64,000 nucleotides of DNA from Auanema rhodensis (taxonomy: Eukaryota > Nematoda > Chromadorea > Rhabditida > Rhabditidae), in assembly GCA_964057225.1 (NCBI GenBank), contig CAXKVF010000072.1, forward strand, positions 186,001-250,000. Direction: 5' to 3'. Below, one piece after another: positions 1 through 11,617 of this stretch. Every line of letters begins with the position of its first letter. Position 1 is the stretch's first letter. Position numbers and translations under genes: made by a program. Below the pieces are notes generated by a model that saw only the letters and a list, made by a program, of their open reading frames with translations, made no database searches and was not told the DNA's origin.

Positions 1-20
1 TTTAATTAGCATAAATTAAA
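1..20. other. AT-rich inverted repeat in each monomer
   Basis: TTTAATT at 1-7 is the exact reverse complement of AATTAAA at 14-20, with a 6-nt spacer, so each strand could form a 7-bp stem with a 6-nt loop. It recurs at the start of nearly every monomer. T1A (e.g. 7217, 8273, 41538, 41890, 44530), G9T (59674, 60906, 61082), T16A (24129, 32577, 37857) and A18T (54755, 55283, 57219) are the variants seen in it. A cruciform or binding-site role is inference only. Confidence 0.7.
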
Positions 21-40
21 GTTCACGTAAATTTCAAAGT

Positions 41-53
41 CATGGTTACCATG
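41..53. other. 13-nt dyad CATGGTTACCATG
   Basis: Six bases on either side of a central T are exact reverse complements. The dyad recurs in each monomer. It is broken by G53T copies (e.g. 12146, 25698, 34146, 44530, 44706) and by C50T or C50A copies in the right part of the window (e.g. 44354, 45762, 46994, 50866 with T; 51394, 52098, 53154, 53858 with A). C41T (7081, 8137) also breaks it. The symmetry is directly visible; any protein bound there is unknown. Confidence 0.7.
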
Positions 54-132
54 CACCAATATCAATAAAAATTTGTTTTTAGACTAATATGGACATGGGG
101 AATCTAATTTTGAAAACCGCATCTCTTTATCT

Positions 133-142
133 TTCACGTGAA
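133..142. other. 10-bp perfect palindrome TTCACGTGAA with CACGTG core
   Basis: The first of two CACGTG hexamers in each monomer sits in a perfect 10-bp palindrome. CACGTG is the core recognised by many basic helix-loop-helix and bZIP proteins (E-box or G-box). The frequent T134C variant breaks the outer symmetry but leaves the hexamer. C137T, found in several copies between 45 and 51 kb, destroys the hexamer and its CpG. Binding in this organism is untested. Confidence 0.65.
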
Positions 143-158
143 GCGAGTTACATACCAA

Positions 159-176
159 GTGCACATCACGTGTACA
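159..176. other. GTGCAC / ATCACGTG / TGTACA motif cluster
   Basis: Positions 159-164 are the palindrome GTGCAC, 165-172 are ATCACGTG and 171-176 are the palindrome TGTACA. The second CACGTG lies 32 bp after the first, close to three helical turns. ATCACGTG fits the budding-yeast CDEI consensus RTCACRTG, but this is very likely coincidental in a long satellite. T173C copies gain a second GTGCAC at 170-175, giving two palindromic hexamers separated by 5 bp. A158T+G159A copies (1057, 1585, 3697 and 4225 monomers) lose the first GTGCAC and gain CATATG. Confidence 0.6.
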
Positions 177-2816
177 TTTAATTAGCATAAATTAAAGTTC
201 ACGTAAATTTCAAAGTCATGGTTACCATGCACCAATATCAATAAAAATTTGTTTTTAGACTAATATGGACATGGGGAATCTAATTTTGAAAACCGCATCT
301 CTTTATCTTTCACGTGAAGCGAGTTACATACCAAGTGCACATCACGTGTACATTTAATTAGCATAAATTAAAGTTCACGTAAAATTCAAAGTCATGGTTA
401 CCATGCACCAATATCAATAAAAATTTGTTTTTAGACTAATATGGACATGGGGAATCTAATTTTGAAAACCGCATCTCTTTATCTTTCACGTGAAGCGAGT
501 TACATACCAAGTGCACATCACGTGTACATTTAATTAGCATAAATTAAAGTTCACGTAAATTTCAAAGTCATGGTTACCATGCACCAATATCAATAAAAAT
601 TTGTTTTTAGACTAATATGGACATGGGGAATCTAATTTTGAAAACCGCATCTCTTTATCTTTCACGTGAAGCGAGTTACATACCAAGTGCACATCACGTG
701 TACATTTAATTAGCATAAATTAAAGTTCACGTAAATTTCAAAGTCATGGTTACCATGAACCAATATCAATAAAAATTTGTTTTTAGACTAATATGGACAT
801 GGGGAATCTAATTTTGAAAACCGCATCTCTTTATCTTTCACGTGAAGCGAGTTACATACCAAGTGCACATCACGTGTACATTTAATTAGCATAAATTAAA
901 GTTCACGTAAATTTCAAAGTCATGGTTACCATGCACCAATATCAATAAAAATTTGTTTTTAGACTAATATGGACATGGGGAATCTAATTTTGAAAACCGC
1001 ATCTCTTTATCTTTCACGTGAAGCGAGTTACATACCAAGTGCACATCACGTGTACATTTAATTAGCATAAATTAAAGTTCACGTAAAATTCAAAGTCATG
1101 GTTACCATGAACCAATATCAATAAAAATTTGTTTTTAGACTAATATGGACATGGGGAATCTAATTTTGAAAACCGCATCTCTTTATCTTTCACGTGAAGC
1201 GAGTTACATACCATATGCACATCACGTGTACATTTAATTAGCATAAATTAAAGTTCACGTAAATTTCAAAGTCATGGTTACCATGAACCAATATCAATAA
1301 AAATTTGTTTTTAGACTAATATGGACATGGGGAATCTAATTTTGAAAACCGCATCTCTTCATCTTTCACGTGAAGCGAGTTACATACCAAGTGCACATCA
1401 CGTGTACATTTAATTAGCATAAATTAAAGTTCACGTAAATTTCAAAGTCATGGTTACCATGAAGCAATATCAATAAAAATTTGTTTTTAGACTAATATGG
1501 ACATGGGGAATCTAATTTTGAAAACCGCATCTCTTTATCTTTCACGTGAAGCGAGTTACATACCAAGTGCACATCACGTGTACATTTAATTAGCATAAAT
1601 TAAAGTTCACGTAAAATTCAAAGTCATGGTTACCATGAACCAATATCAATAAAAATTTGTTTTTAGACTAATATGGACATGGGGAATCTAATTTTGAAAA
1701 CCGCATCTCTTTATCTTTCACGTGAAGCGAGTTACATACCATATGCACATCACGTGTACATTTAATTAGCATAAATTAAAGTTCACGTAAATTTCAAAGT
1801 CATGGTTACCATGAACCAATATCAATAAAAATTTGTTTTTAGACTAATATGGACATGGGGAATCTAATTTTGAAAACCGCATCTCTTCATCTTTCACGTG
1901 AAGCGAGTTACATACCAAGTGCACATCACGTGTACATTTAATTAGCATAAATTAAAGTTCACGTAAATTTCAAAGTCATGGTTACCATGCACCAATATCA
2001 ATAAAAATTTGTTTTTAGACTAATATGGACATGGGGAATCTAATTTTGAAAACCGCATCTCTTTATCTTTCACGTGAAGCGAGTTACATACCAAGTGCAC
2101 ATCACGTGTACATTTAATTAGCATAAATTAAAGTTCACGTAAAATTCAAAGTCATGGTTACCATGAACCAATATCAATAAAAATTTGTTTTTAGACTAAT
2201 ATGGACATGGGGAATCTAATTTTGAAAACCGCATCTCTTTATCTTTCACGTGAAGCGAGTTACATACCAAGTGCACATCACGTGTACATTTAATTAGCAT
2301 AAATTAAAGTTCACGTAAATTTCAAAGTCATGGTTACCATGAACCAATATCAATAAAAATTTGTTTTTAGACTAATATGGACATGGGGAATCTAATTTTG
2401 AAAACCGCATCTCTTCATCTTTCACGTGAAGCGAGTTACATACCAAGTGCACATCACGTGTACATTTAATTAGCATAAATTAAAGTTCACGTAAATTTCA
2501 AAGTCATGGTTACCATGCACCAATATCAATAAAAATTTGTTTTTAGACTAATATGGACATGGGGAATCTAATTTTGAAAACCGCATCTCTTTATCTTTCA
2601 CGTGAAGCGAGTTACATACCAAGTGCACATCACGTGTACATTTAATTAGCATAAATTAAAGTTCACGTAAAATTCAAAGTCATGGTTACCATGAACCAAT
2701 ATCAATAAAAATTTGTTTTTAGACTAATATGGACATGGGGAATCTAATTTTGAAAACCGCATCTCTTTATCTTTCACGTGAAGCGAGTTACATACCAAGT
2801 GCACATCACGTGTACA
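177..2816 (+). repeat. 15-monomer higher-order unit, copy A (2640 bp)
   Basis: Fifteen monomers whose variant order is repeated base for base by the next 2640 bp except at one position. The order begins C54; T32A; C54; C54A; C54, and then passes into 3-monomer steps: [T32A, C54A] [C54A, T128C] [C54 or C54A+C56G]. The first two steps also carry A158T+G159A in their first monomer. The T32A marker at 1088, 1616, 2144 and 2672 is spaced exactly 528 bp, showing a nested trimer within the 15-mer. The identity continues upstream of 177 for more than 100 bases, so the true duplication breakpoint lies somewhere inside the first monomer. Confidence 0.9.
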
Positions 2817-5456
2817 TTTAATTAGCATAAATTAAAGTTCACGTAAATTTCAAAGTCATGGTTACCATGCACCAATATCAATAAAAATTTGTTTTTAGAC
2901 TAATATGGACATGGGGAATCTAATTTTGAAAACCGCATCTCTTTATCTTTCACGTGAAGCGAGTTACATACCAAGTGCACATCACGTGTACATTTAATTA
3001 GCATAAATTAAAGTTCACGTAAAATTCAAAGTCATGGTTACCATGCACCAATATCAATAAAAATTTGTTTTTAGACTAATATGGACATGGGGAATCTAAT
3101 TTTGAAAACCGCATCTCTTTATCTTTCACGTGAAGCGAGTTACATACCAAGTGCACATCACGTGTACATTTAATTAGCATAAATTAAAGTTCACGTAAAT
3201 TTCAAAGTCATGGTTACCATGCACCAATATCAATAAAAATTTGTTTTTAGACTAATATGGACATGGGGAATCTAATTTTGAAAACCGCATCTCTTTATCT
3301 TTCACGTGAAGCGAGTTACATACCAAGTGCACATCACGTGTACATTTAATTAGCATAAATTAAAGTTCACGTAAATTTCAAAGTCATGGTTACCATGAAC
3401 CAATATCAATAAAAATTTGTTTTTAGACTAATATGGACATGGGGAATCTAATTTTGAAAACCGCATCTCTTTATCTTTCACGTGAAGCGAGTTACATACC
3501 AAGTGCACATCACGTGTACATTTAATTAGCATAAATTAAAGTTCACGTAAATTTCAAAGTCATGGTTACCATGCACCAATATCAATAAAAATTTGTTTTT
3601 AGACTAATATGGACATGGGGAATCTAATTTTGAAAACCGCATCTCTTTATCTTTCACGTGAAGCGAGTTACATACCAAGTGCACATCACGTGTACATTTA
3701 ATTAGCATAAATTAAAGTTCACGTAAAATTCAAAGTCATGGTTACCATGAACCAATATCAATAAAAATTTGTTTTTAGACTAATATGGACATGGGGAATC
3801 TAATTTTGAAAACCGCATCTCTTTATCTTTCACGTGAAGCGAGTTACATACCATATGCACATCACGTGTACATTTAATTAGCATAAATTAAAGTTCACGT
3901 AAATTTCAAAGTCATGGTTACCATGAACCAATATCAATAAAAATTTGTTTTTAGACTAATATGGACATGGGGAATCTAATTTTGAAAACCGCATCTCTTC
4001 ATCTTTCACGTGAAGCGAGTTACATACCAAGTGCACATCACGTGTACATTTAATTAGCATAAATTAAAGTTCACGTAAATTTCAAAGTCATGGTTACCAT
4101 GAAGCAATATCAATAAAAATTTGTTTTTAGACTAATATGGACATGGGGAATCTAATTTTGAAAACCGCATCTCTTTATCTTTCACGTGAAGCGAGTTACA
4201 TACCAAGTGCACATCACGTGTACATTTAATTAGCATAAATTAAAGTTCACGTAAAATTCAAAGTCATGGTTACCATGAACCAATATCAATAAAAATTTGT
4301 TTTTAGACTAATATGGACATGGGGAATCTAATTTTGAAAACCGCATCTCTTTATCTTTCACGTGAAGCGAGTTACATACCATATGCACATCACGTGTACA
4401 TTTAATTAGCATAAATTAAAGTTCACGTAAATTTCAAAGTCATGGTTACCATGAACCAATATCAATAAAAATTTGTTTTTAGACTAATATGGACATGGGG
4501 AATCTAATTTTGAAAACCGCATCTCTTCATCTTTCACGTGAAGCGAGTTACATACCAAGTGCACATCACGTGTACATTTAATTAGCATAAATTAAAGTTC
4601 ACGTAAATTTCAAAGTCATGGTTACCATGCACCAATATCAATAAAAATTTGTTTTTAGACTAATATGGACATGGGGAATCTAATTTTGAAAACGGCATCT
4701 CTTTATCTTTCACGTGAAGCGAGTTACATACCAAGTGCACATCACGTGTACATTTAATTAGCATAAATTAAAGTTCACGTAAAATTCAAAGTCATGGTTA
4801 CCATGAACCAATATCAATAAAAATTTGTTTTTAGACTAATATGGACATGGGGAATCTAATTTTGAAAACCGCATCTCTTTATCTTTCACGTGAAGCGAGT
4901 TACATACCAAGTGCACATCACGTGTACATTTAATTAGCATAAATTAAAGTTCACGTAAATTTCAAAGTCATGGTTACCATGAACCAATATCAATAAAAAT
5001 TTGTTTTTAGACTAATATGGACATGGGGAATCTAATTTTGAAAACCGCATCTCTTCATCTTTCACGTGAAGCGAGTTACATACCAAGTGCACATCACGTG
5101 TACATTTAATTAGCATAAATTAAAGTTCACGTAAATTTCAAAGTCATGGTTACCATGCACCAATATCAATAAAAATTTGTTTTTAGACTAATATGGACAT
5201 GGGGAATCTAATTTTGAAAACCGCATCTCTTTATCTTTCACGTGAAGCGAGTTACATACCAAGTGCACATCACGTGTACATTTAATTAGCATAAATTAAA
5301 GTTCACGTAAAATTCAAAGTCATGGTTACCATGAACCAATATCAATAAAAATTTGTTTTTAGACTAATATGGACATGGGGAATCTAATTTTGAAAACCGC
5401 ATCTCTTTATCTTTCACGTGAAGCGAGTTACATACCAAGTGCACATCACGTGTACA
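2817..5456 (+). repeat. 15-monomer higher-order unit, copy B (2640 bp)
   Basis: Direct tandem copy of 177-2816. The only difference I found by reading is position 4694 (G, against C at 2054), monomer position 118, which removes a CpG. The next monomer (5457) departs from the pattern: it carries T32A with C54, and a private G92C, where the second monomer of the unit (2817) is plain. One substitution in 2640 bp implies a recent duplication. Confidence 0.9.
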
Positions 5457-6864
5457 TTTAATTAGCATAAATTAAAGTTCACGTAAAATTCAAAGTCATG
5501 GTTACCATGCACCAATATCAATAAAAATTTGTTTTTAGACTAATATGCACATGGGGAATCTAATTTTGAAAACCGCATCTCTTTATCTTTCACGTGAAGC
5601 GAGTTACATACCAAGTGCACATCACGTGTACATTTAATTAGCATAAATTAAAGTTCACGTAAATTTCAAAGTCATGGTTACCATGCACCAATATCAATAA
5701 AAATTTGTTTTTAGACTAATATGGACATGGGGAATCTAATTTTGAAAACCGCATCTCTTTATCTTTCACGTGAAGCGAGTTACATACCAAGTGCACATCA
5801 CGTGTACATTTAATTAGCATAAATTAAAGTTCACGTAAATTTCAAAGTCATGGTTACCATGAACCAATATCAATAAAAATTTGTTTTTAGACTAATATGG
5901 ACATGAGGAATCTAATTTTGAAAACCGCATCTCTTTATCTTTCACGTGAAGCGACTTACATACCAAGTGCACATCACGTGTACATTTAATTAGCATAAAT
6001 TAAAGTTCACGTAAATTTCAAAGTCATGGTTACCATGAACCAATATCAATAAAAATTTGTTTTTAGACTAATATGGACATGTTGAATCTAATTTTGAAAA
6101 CCGCATCTCTTTATCTTTCACGTGAAGCGAGTTACATACCAAGTGCACATCACGTGTACATTTAATTAGCATAAATTAAAGTTCACGTAAATTTCAAAGT
6201 CATGGTTACCATGAAGCAATATCAATAAAAATTTGTTTTTAGACTAATATGGACATGGGGAATCTAATTTTGAAAACCGCTTCTCTTTATCTTTCACGTG
6301 AAGCGAGTTACATACCAAGTGCACATCACGTGTACATTTAATTAGCATAAATTAAAGTTCACGTAAATTTCAAAGTCATGGTTACCATGAAGCAATATCA
6401 ATAAAAATTTGTTTTTAGACTAATATGGACATGAAGAATCTAATTTTGAAAACCGCATCTCTTTATCTTTCACGTGAAGCGAGTTACATACCAAGTGCAC
6501 ATCACGTGTACATTTAATTAGCATAAATTAAAGTTCACGTAAATTTCAAAGTCATGGTTACCATGAACCAATATCAATAAAAATTTGTTTTTAGACTAAT
6601 ATGGACATGGGGAATCTAATTTTGAAAACCGCATCTCTTTATCTTTCACGTGAAGCGAGTTACATACCAAGTGCACATCACGTGTACATTTAATTAGCAT
6701 AAATTAAAGTTCACGTAAATTTCAAAGTCATGGTTACCATGAACCAATATCAATAAAAATTTGTTTTTAGACTAATATGGACATGGGTAATCTAATTTTG
6801 AAAACCGCATCTCTTTATCTTTCACGTGAAGCGAGTTACATACCAAGTGCACATCACGTGTACA

Positions 6865-9153
6865 TTTAATTAGCATAAATTAAAGTTCACGTAAATTTCA
6901 AAGTCATGGTTACCATGCACCAATATCAATAAAAATTTGTTTTTAGACTAATATGGACATGGGGAATCTAATTTTGAAAACCGCATCTCTTTATCTTTCA
7001 CGTGAAGCGAGTTACATACCAAGTGCACATCACGTGTACATTTAATTAGCATAAATTAAAGTTCACGTAAATTTCAAAGTTATGGTTACCATGCACCAAT
7101 ATCAATAAAAATTTGTTTTTAGACTAATATGGACATGGGGAATCTAATTTTGAAAACCGCATCTCTTTATCTTTCACGTGAAGCGAGTTACATACCAAGT
7201 GCACATCACGTGTACAATTAATTAGCATAAATTAAAGTTCACGTAAATTTCAAAGTCATGGTTACCATGAACCAATATCAATAAAAATTTGTTTTTAGAC
7301 TAATATGGACATGGGGAATCTAATTTTGAAAACCGCATTTCTTTATCTTTCACGTGAAGCGAGTCACATACCAAGTGCACATCACGTGTACATTTAATTA
7401 GCATAAATTAAAGTTCACGTAAATTTCAAAGTCATGGTTACCATGCACCAATATCAATAAAAATTTGTTTTTAGACTAATATGGACATGGGGAATCTAAT
7501 TTTGAAAACCGCATCTCTTTATCTTTCACGTGAAGCGAGTTACATACCAAGTGCACATCACGTGTACATTTAATTAGCATAAATTAAAGTTCACGTAAAT
7601 TTCAAAGTCATGGTTACCATGCACCAATATCAATAAAAATTTGTTTTTAGACTAATATGGACATGGGGAATCTAATTTTGAAAACCGCATCTCTTTATCT
7701 TCCACGTGAAGCGAGTTACATACCAAGTGCACATCACGTGTACATTTAATTAGCATAAATTAAAGTTCACGTAAATTTCAAAGTCATGGTTACCATGAAC
7801 CAATATCAATAAAAATTTGTTTTTAGACTAATATGTACATGGGGAATCTAATTTTGAAAACCGCATCTCTTCATATTTCACGTGAAGCGAGTTACATACC
7901 AAGTGCACATCACGTGTACATTTAATTAGCATAAATTAAAGTTCACGTAAATTTCAAAGTCATGGTTACCATGCACCAATATCAATAAAAATTTGTTTTT
8001 AGACTAATATGGACATGGGGAATCTAATTTTGAAAACCGCATCTCTTTATCTTTCACGTGAAGCGAGTTACATACCAAGTGCACATCACGTGTACATTTA
8101 ATTAGCATAAATTAAAGTTCACGTAAATTTCAAAGTTATGGTTACCATGCACCAATATCAATAAAAATTTGTTTTTAGACTAATATGGACATGGGGAATC
8201 TAATTTTGAAAACCGCATCTCTTTATCTTTCACGTGAAGCGAGTTACATACCAAGTGCACATCACGTGTACAATTAATTAGCATAAATTAAAGTTCACGT
8301 AAATTTCAAAGTCATGGTTACCATGAACCAATATCAATAAAAATTTGTTTTTAGACTAATATGGACATGGGGAATCTAATGTTGAAAACCGCATCTCTTC
8401 ATATTTCACGTGAAGCGAGTTACATACCAAGTGCACATCACGTGTACATTTAATTAGCATAAATTAAAGTTCACGTAAATTTCAAAGTCATGGTTACCAT
8501 GCACCAATATCAATAAAAATTTGTTTTTAGACTAATATGGACATGGGGAATCTAATTTTGAAAACCGCATCTCTTCATATTTCACGTGAAGCGAGTTACA
8601 TACCAAGTGCACATCACGTGTACATTTAATTAGCATAAATTAAAGTTCACGTAAATTTCAAAGTCATGGTTACCATGCACCAATATCAATAAAAATTTGT
8701 TTTTAGACTAATATGGACATGGGGAATCTAATTTTTTAAAACCGCATCTCTTTATCTTTCACGTGAAGCGAGTTACATACCAAGTGCACATCACGTGTAC
8801 ATTTAATTAGCATAAATTAAAGTTCACGTAAATTTCAAAGTCATGGTTACCATGCACCAATATCAATAAAAATTTGTTTTTAGACTAATATGGACATGGG
8901 GAATCTAATTTTGAAAACCGCATCTCTTTATCTTCCACGTGAAGCGAGTTACATACCAAGTGCACATCACGTGTACATTTAATTAGCATAAATTAAAGTT
9001 CACGTAAATTTCAAAGTCATGGTTACCATGAACCAATATCAATAAAAATTTGTTTTTAGACTAATATGTACATGGGGAATCTAATTTTGAAAACCGCATC
9101 TCTTCATATTTCACGTGAAGCGAGTTACATACCAAGTGCACATCACGTGTACA
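6865..9153 (+). repeat. local 6-monomer pattern, partly repeated
   Basis: The pair [C41T] [T1A] recurs at 7041/7217 and 8097/8273, 1056 bp (six monomers) apart. The pair [C54, T134C] [C54A, G92T, T128C, C131A] recurs at 7569/7745 and 8802/8978, seven monomers plus one base apart because the 177-bp monomer lies between them. The copies differ by single substitutions, such as T109G in 8273 and C123T in 7217. This suggests small duplications that have since diverged. Confidence 0.6.
8625..8801 (+). repeat. 177-bp monomer, the only length variant
   Basis: In this copy the G at monomer position 112 is replaced by TT, giving six T at 8732-8737 before AAAACC. It shifts the monomer grid by one base for the rest of the window. 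All other monomer starts I checked, up to 63890, keep the 176-bp spacing. The monomer is otherwise a plain C54 type. A homopolymer sequencing error is possible, but the loss of the G argues for a real change. Confidence 0.85.
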
Positions 9154-9857
9154 TTTAATTAGCATAAATTAAAGTTCACGTAAATTTCAAAGTCATGGTT
9201 ACCATGAACCAATATCAATAAAAATTTGTTTTTAGACTAATATGGACATGGGGAATCTAATTTTGAAAACCGCATCACTTTATCTTTCACGTGAAGCGAG
9301 TTACATACCAAGTGCACATCACGTGTACATTTAATTAGCATAAATTAAAGTTCACGTAAATTTCAAAGTCATGGTTACCATGCACCAATATCAATAAAAA
9401 TTTGTTTTTAGACTAATATGGACATGGGGAATCTAATGTTGAAAACCGCATCTTTTTATCTTTCACGTGAAGCGAGTTACATACCAAGTGCACATCACGT
9501 GTACATTTAATTAGCATAAATTAAAGTTCACGTAAATTTCAAAGTCATGGTTACCATGAACCAATATCAATAAAAATTTGTTTTTAGACTAATATGGACA
9601 TGGGGAATCTAATGTTGAAAACCGCATCTCTTTATCTTTCACGTGAAGCGAGTTACATACCAAGTGCACATCACGTGTACATTTAATTAGCATAAATTAA
9701 AGTTCACGTAAATTTCAAAGTCATGGTTACCATGAACCAATATCAATAAAAATTTGTTTTTAGACTAATATGGACTTGGGGAATCTAATTTTGAAAACCG
9801 CATCTCTTTATCTTTCACGTGAAGCGAGTTACATACCAAGTGCACATCACGTGTACA

Positions 9858-11441
9858 TTTAATTAGCATAAATTAAAGTTCACGTAAATTTCAAAGTCAT
9901 GGTTACCATGCACCAAAATCAATAAAAATTTGTTTTTAGACTAATATGGACATGGGGAATCTAATTTTGAAAACCGCATCTCTTTATCTTCCACGTGAAG
10001 CGAGTTACATACCAAGTGCACATCACGTGTACATTTAATTAGCATAAATTAAAGTTCACGTAAATTTCAAAGTCATGGTTACCATGAACCAATATCAATA
10101 AAAATTTGTTTTTAGACTAATATGAACATGGGGAATCAAATTTTGAAAACCGCATCTCTTTATCTTTCACGTGAAGCGAGTTACATACCAAGTGCACATC
10201 ACGTGTACATTTAATTAGCATAAATTAAAGTTCACGTAAATTTCAAAGTCATGGTTACCATGAACCAATATCAATAAAAATTTGTTTTTAGACTAATATG
10301 GACATGGGGAATCTAATTTTGAAAACCGCATCACTTTATCTTTCACGTGAAGCGAGTTACATACCAAGTGCACATCACGTGTACATTTAATTAGCATAAA
10401 TTAAAGTTCACGTAAATTTCAAAGTCATGGTTACCATGCACCAATATCAATAAAAATTTGTTTTTAGACTAATATGGACATGGGGAATCTAATTTTGAAA
10501 ACCGCATCTCTTTATCTTTCACGTGAAGCGAGTTACATACCAAGTGCACATCACGTGTACATTTAATTAGCATAAATTAAAGTTCACGTAAATTTCAAAG
10601 TCATGGTTACCATGCACCAAAATCAATAAAAATTTGTTTTTAGACTAATATGGACATGGGGAATCTAATTTTGAAAACCGCATCTCTTTATCTTCCACGT
10701 GAAGCGAGTTACATACCAAGTGCACATCACGTGTACATTTAATTAGCATAAATTAAAGTTCACGTAAATTTCAAAGTCATGGTTACCATGAACCAATATC
10801 AATAAAAATTTGTTTTTAGACTAATATGGACATGGGGAATCTAATTTTGAAAACCGCATCTCTTGATCTTCCACGTGAAGCGAGTTACATACCAAGTGCA
10901 CATCACGTGTACATTTAATTAGCATAAATTAAAGTTCACGTAAATTTCAAAGTCATGGTTACCATGAACCAATATCAATAAAAATTTGTTTTTAGACTAA
11001 TATGAACATGGGGAATCAAATTTTGAAAACCGCATCTCTTTATCTTTCACGTGAAGCGAGTTACATACCAAGTGCACATCACGTGTACATTTAATTAGCA
11101 TAAATTAAAGTTCACGTAAATTTCAAAGTCATGGTTACCATGAACCAATATCAATAAAAATTTGTTTTTAGACTAATATGGACATGGGGAATCTAATTTT
11201 GAAAACCGCATCACTTTATCTTTCACGTGAAGCGAGTTACATACCAAGTGCACATCACGTGTACATTTAATTAGCATAAATTAAAGTTCACGTAAATTTC
11301 AAAGTCATGGTTACCATGCACCAATATTAATAAAAATTTGTTTTTAGACTAATATGGACATGGGGAATCTAATTTTGAAAACCGCATCTCTTTATCTTTC
11401 ACGTGAAGCGAGTTACATACCAAGTGCACATCACGTGTACA
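9858..11441 (+). repeat. local near-duplication of 4-5 monomers
   Basis: The order [C54, T60A, T134C] [C54A, G92A, T105A] [C54A, T124A] [C54] at 9858-10561 returns at 10562-11441 with one extra monomer (10738: C54A, T134C and a private change at position 128) after the first. The second copy also has a private C63T in its last monomer. This is a short duplication with a one-monomer insertion or deletion. Confidence 0.7.
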
Positions 11442-11617
11442 TTTAATTAGCATAAATTAAAGTTCACGTAAATTTCAAAGTCATGGTTACCATGCACCAA
11501 TATCAATAAAAATTTGTTTTTAGACTAATATGGACATGGGGAATCTAATTTTGAAAACCGCATCTCTTTATCTTCCACGTGAAGCGAGTTACATACCAAG
11601 TGCACATCACGTGTACA

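Larger units (their letters stand above)
1..176 (+). repeat. reference monomer used for position numbering
   Basis: This first copy is close to the array consensus and is my numbering reference; the choice of phase is arbitrary. Landmarks in order: an AT-rich inverted repeat (1-20), a 13-nt dyad CATGGTTACCATG (41-53), CCAAT (56-60), AATAAA (64-69), an A-tract/T-tract pair (67-80), a G-run (97-100), a palindrome around CACGTG (133-142), GTGCAC (159-164), a second CACGTG (167-172) and TGTACA (171-176). Recurrent diagnostic variants are C26A, T32A/C/G, C50T/A, G53T, C54A, C56G, T73C, T74G+T78A, G92T, T105A, T109G, C123T, T124A, C125T, T128C, C131A, T134C, C137T, A150G, A158T+G159A and T173C. Position 54 is the commonest dimorphism (C or A) and occurs across the whole window. 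Confidence 0.95.

Noticed and set aside
49-57. ATG codons near position 51 as gene starts
   Set aside because: Each ATG is followed by in-frame stops within a short distance (C54A itself makes an overlapping TGA), and the context repeats in every monomer.
165-172. Functional yeast point centromere
   Set aside because: There is one CDEI-like octamer per monomer, but no accompanying CDEII/CDEIII arrangement, and a 64-kb satellite is unlike a point centromere.
1-176. CENP-B box or human alpha satellite
   Set aside because: No match to the CENP-B box core (TTCG...GGAA...CGGG pattern) on either strand, and the length (176, not 171) and sequence do not resemble alpha satellite.
1-176. Arabidopsis CEN178 or another named plant satellite
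   Set aside because: Length is similar, but I see no sequence resemblance from memory. A database search with the consensus would decide; a strong hit would name the clade.
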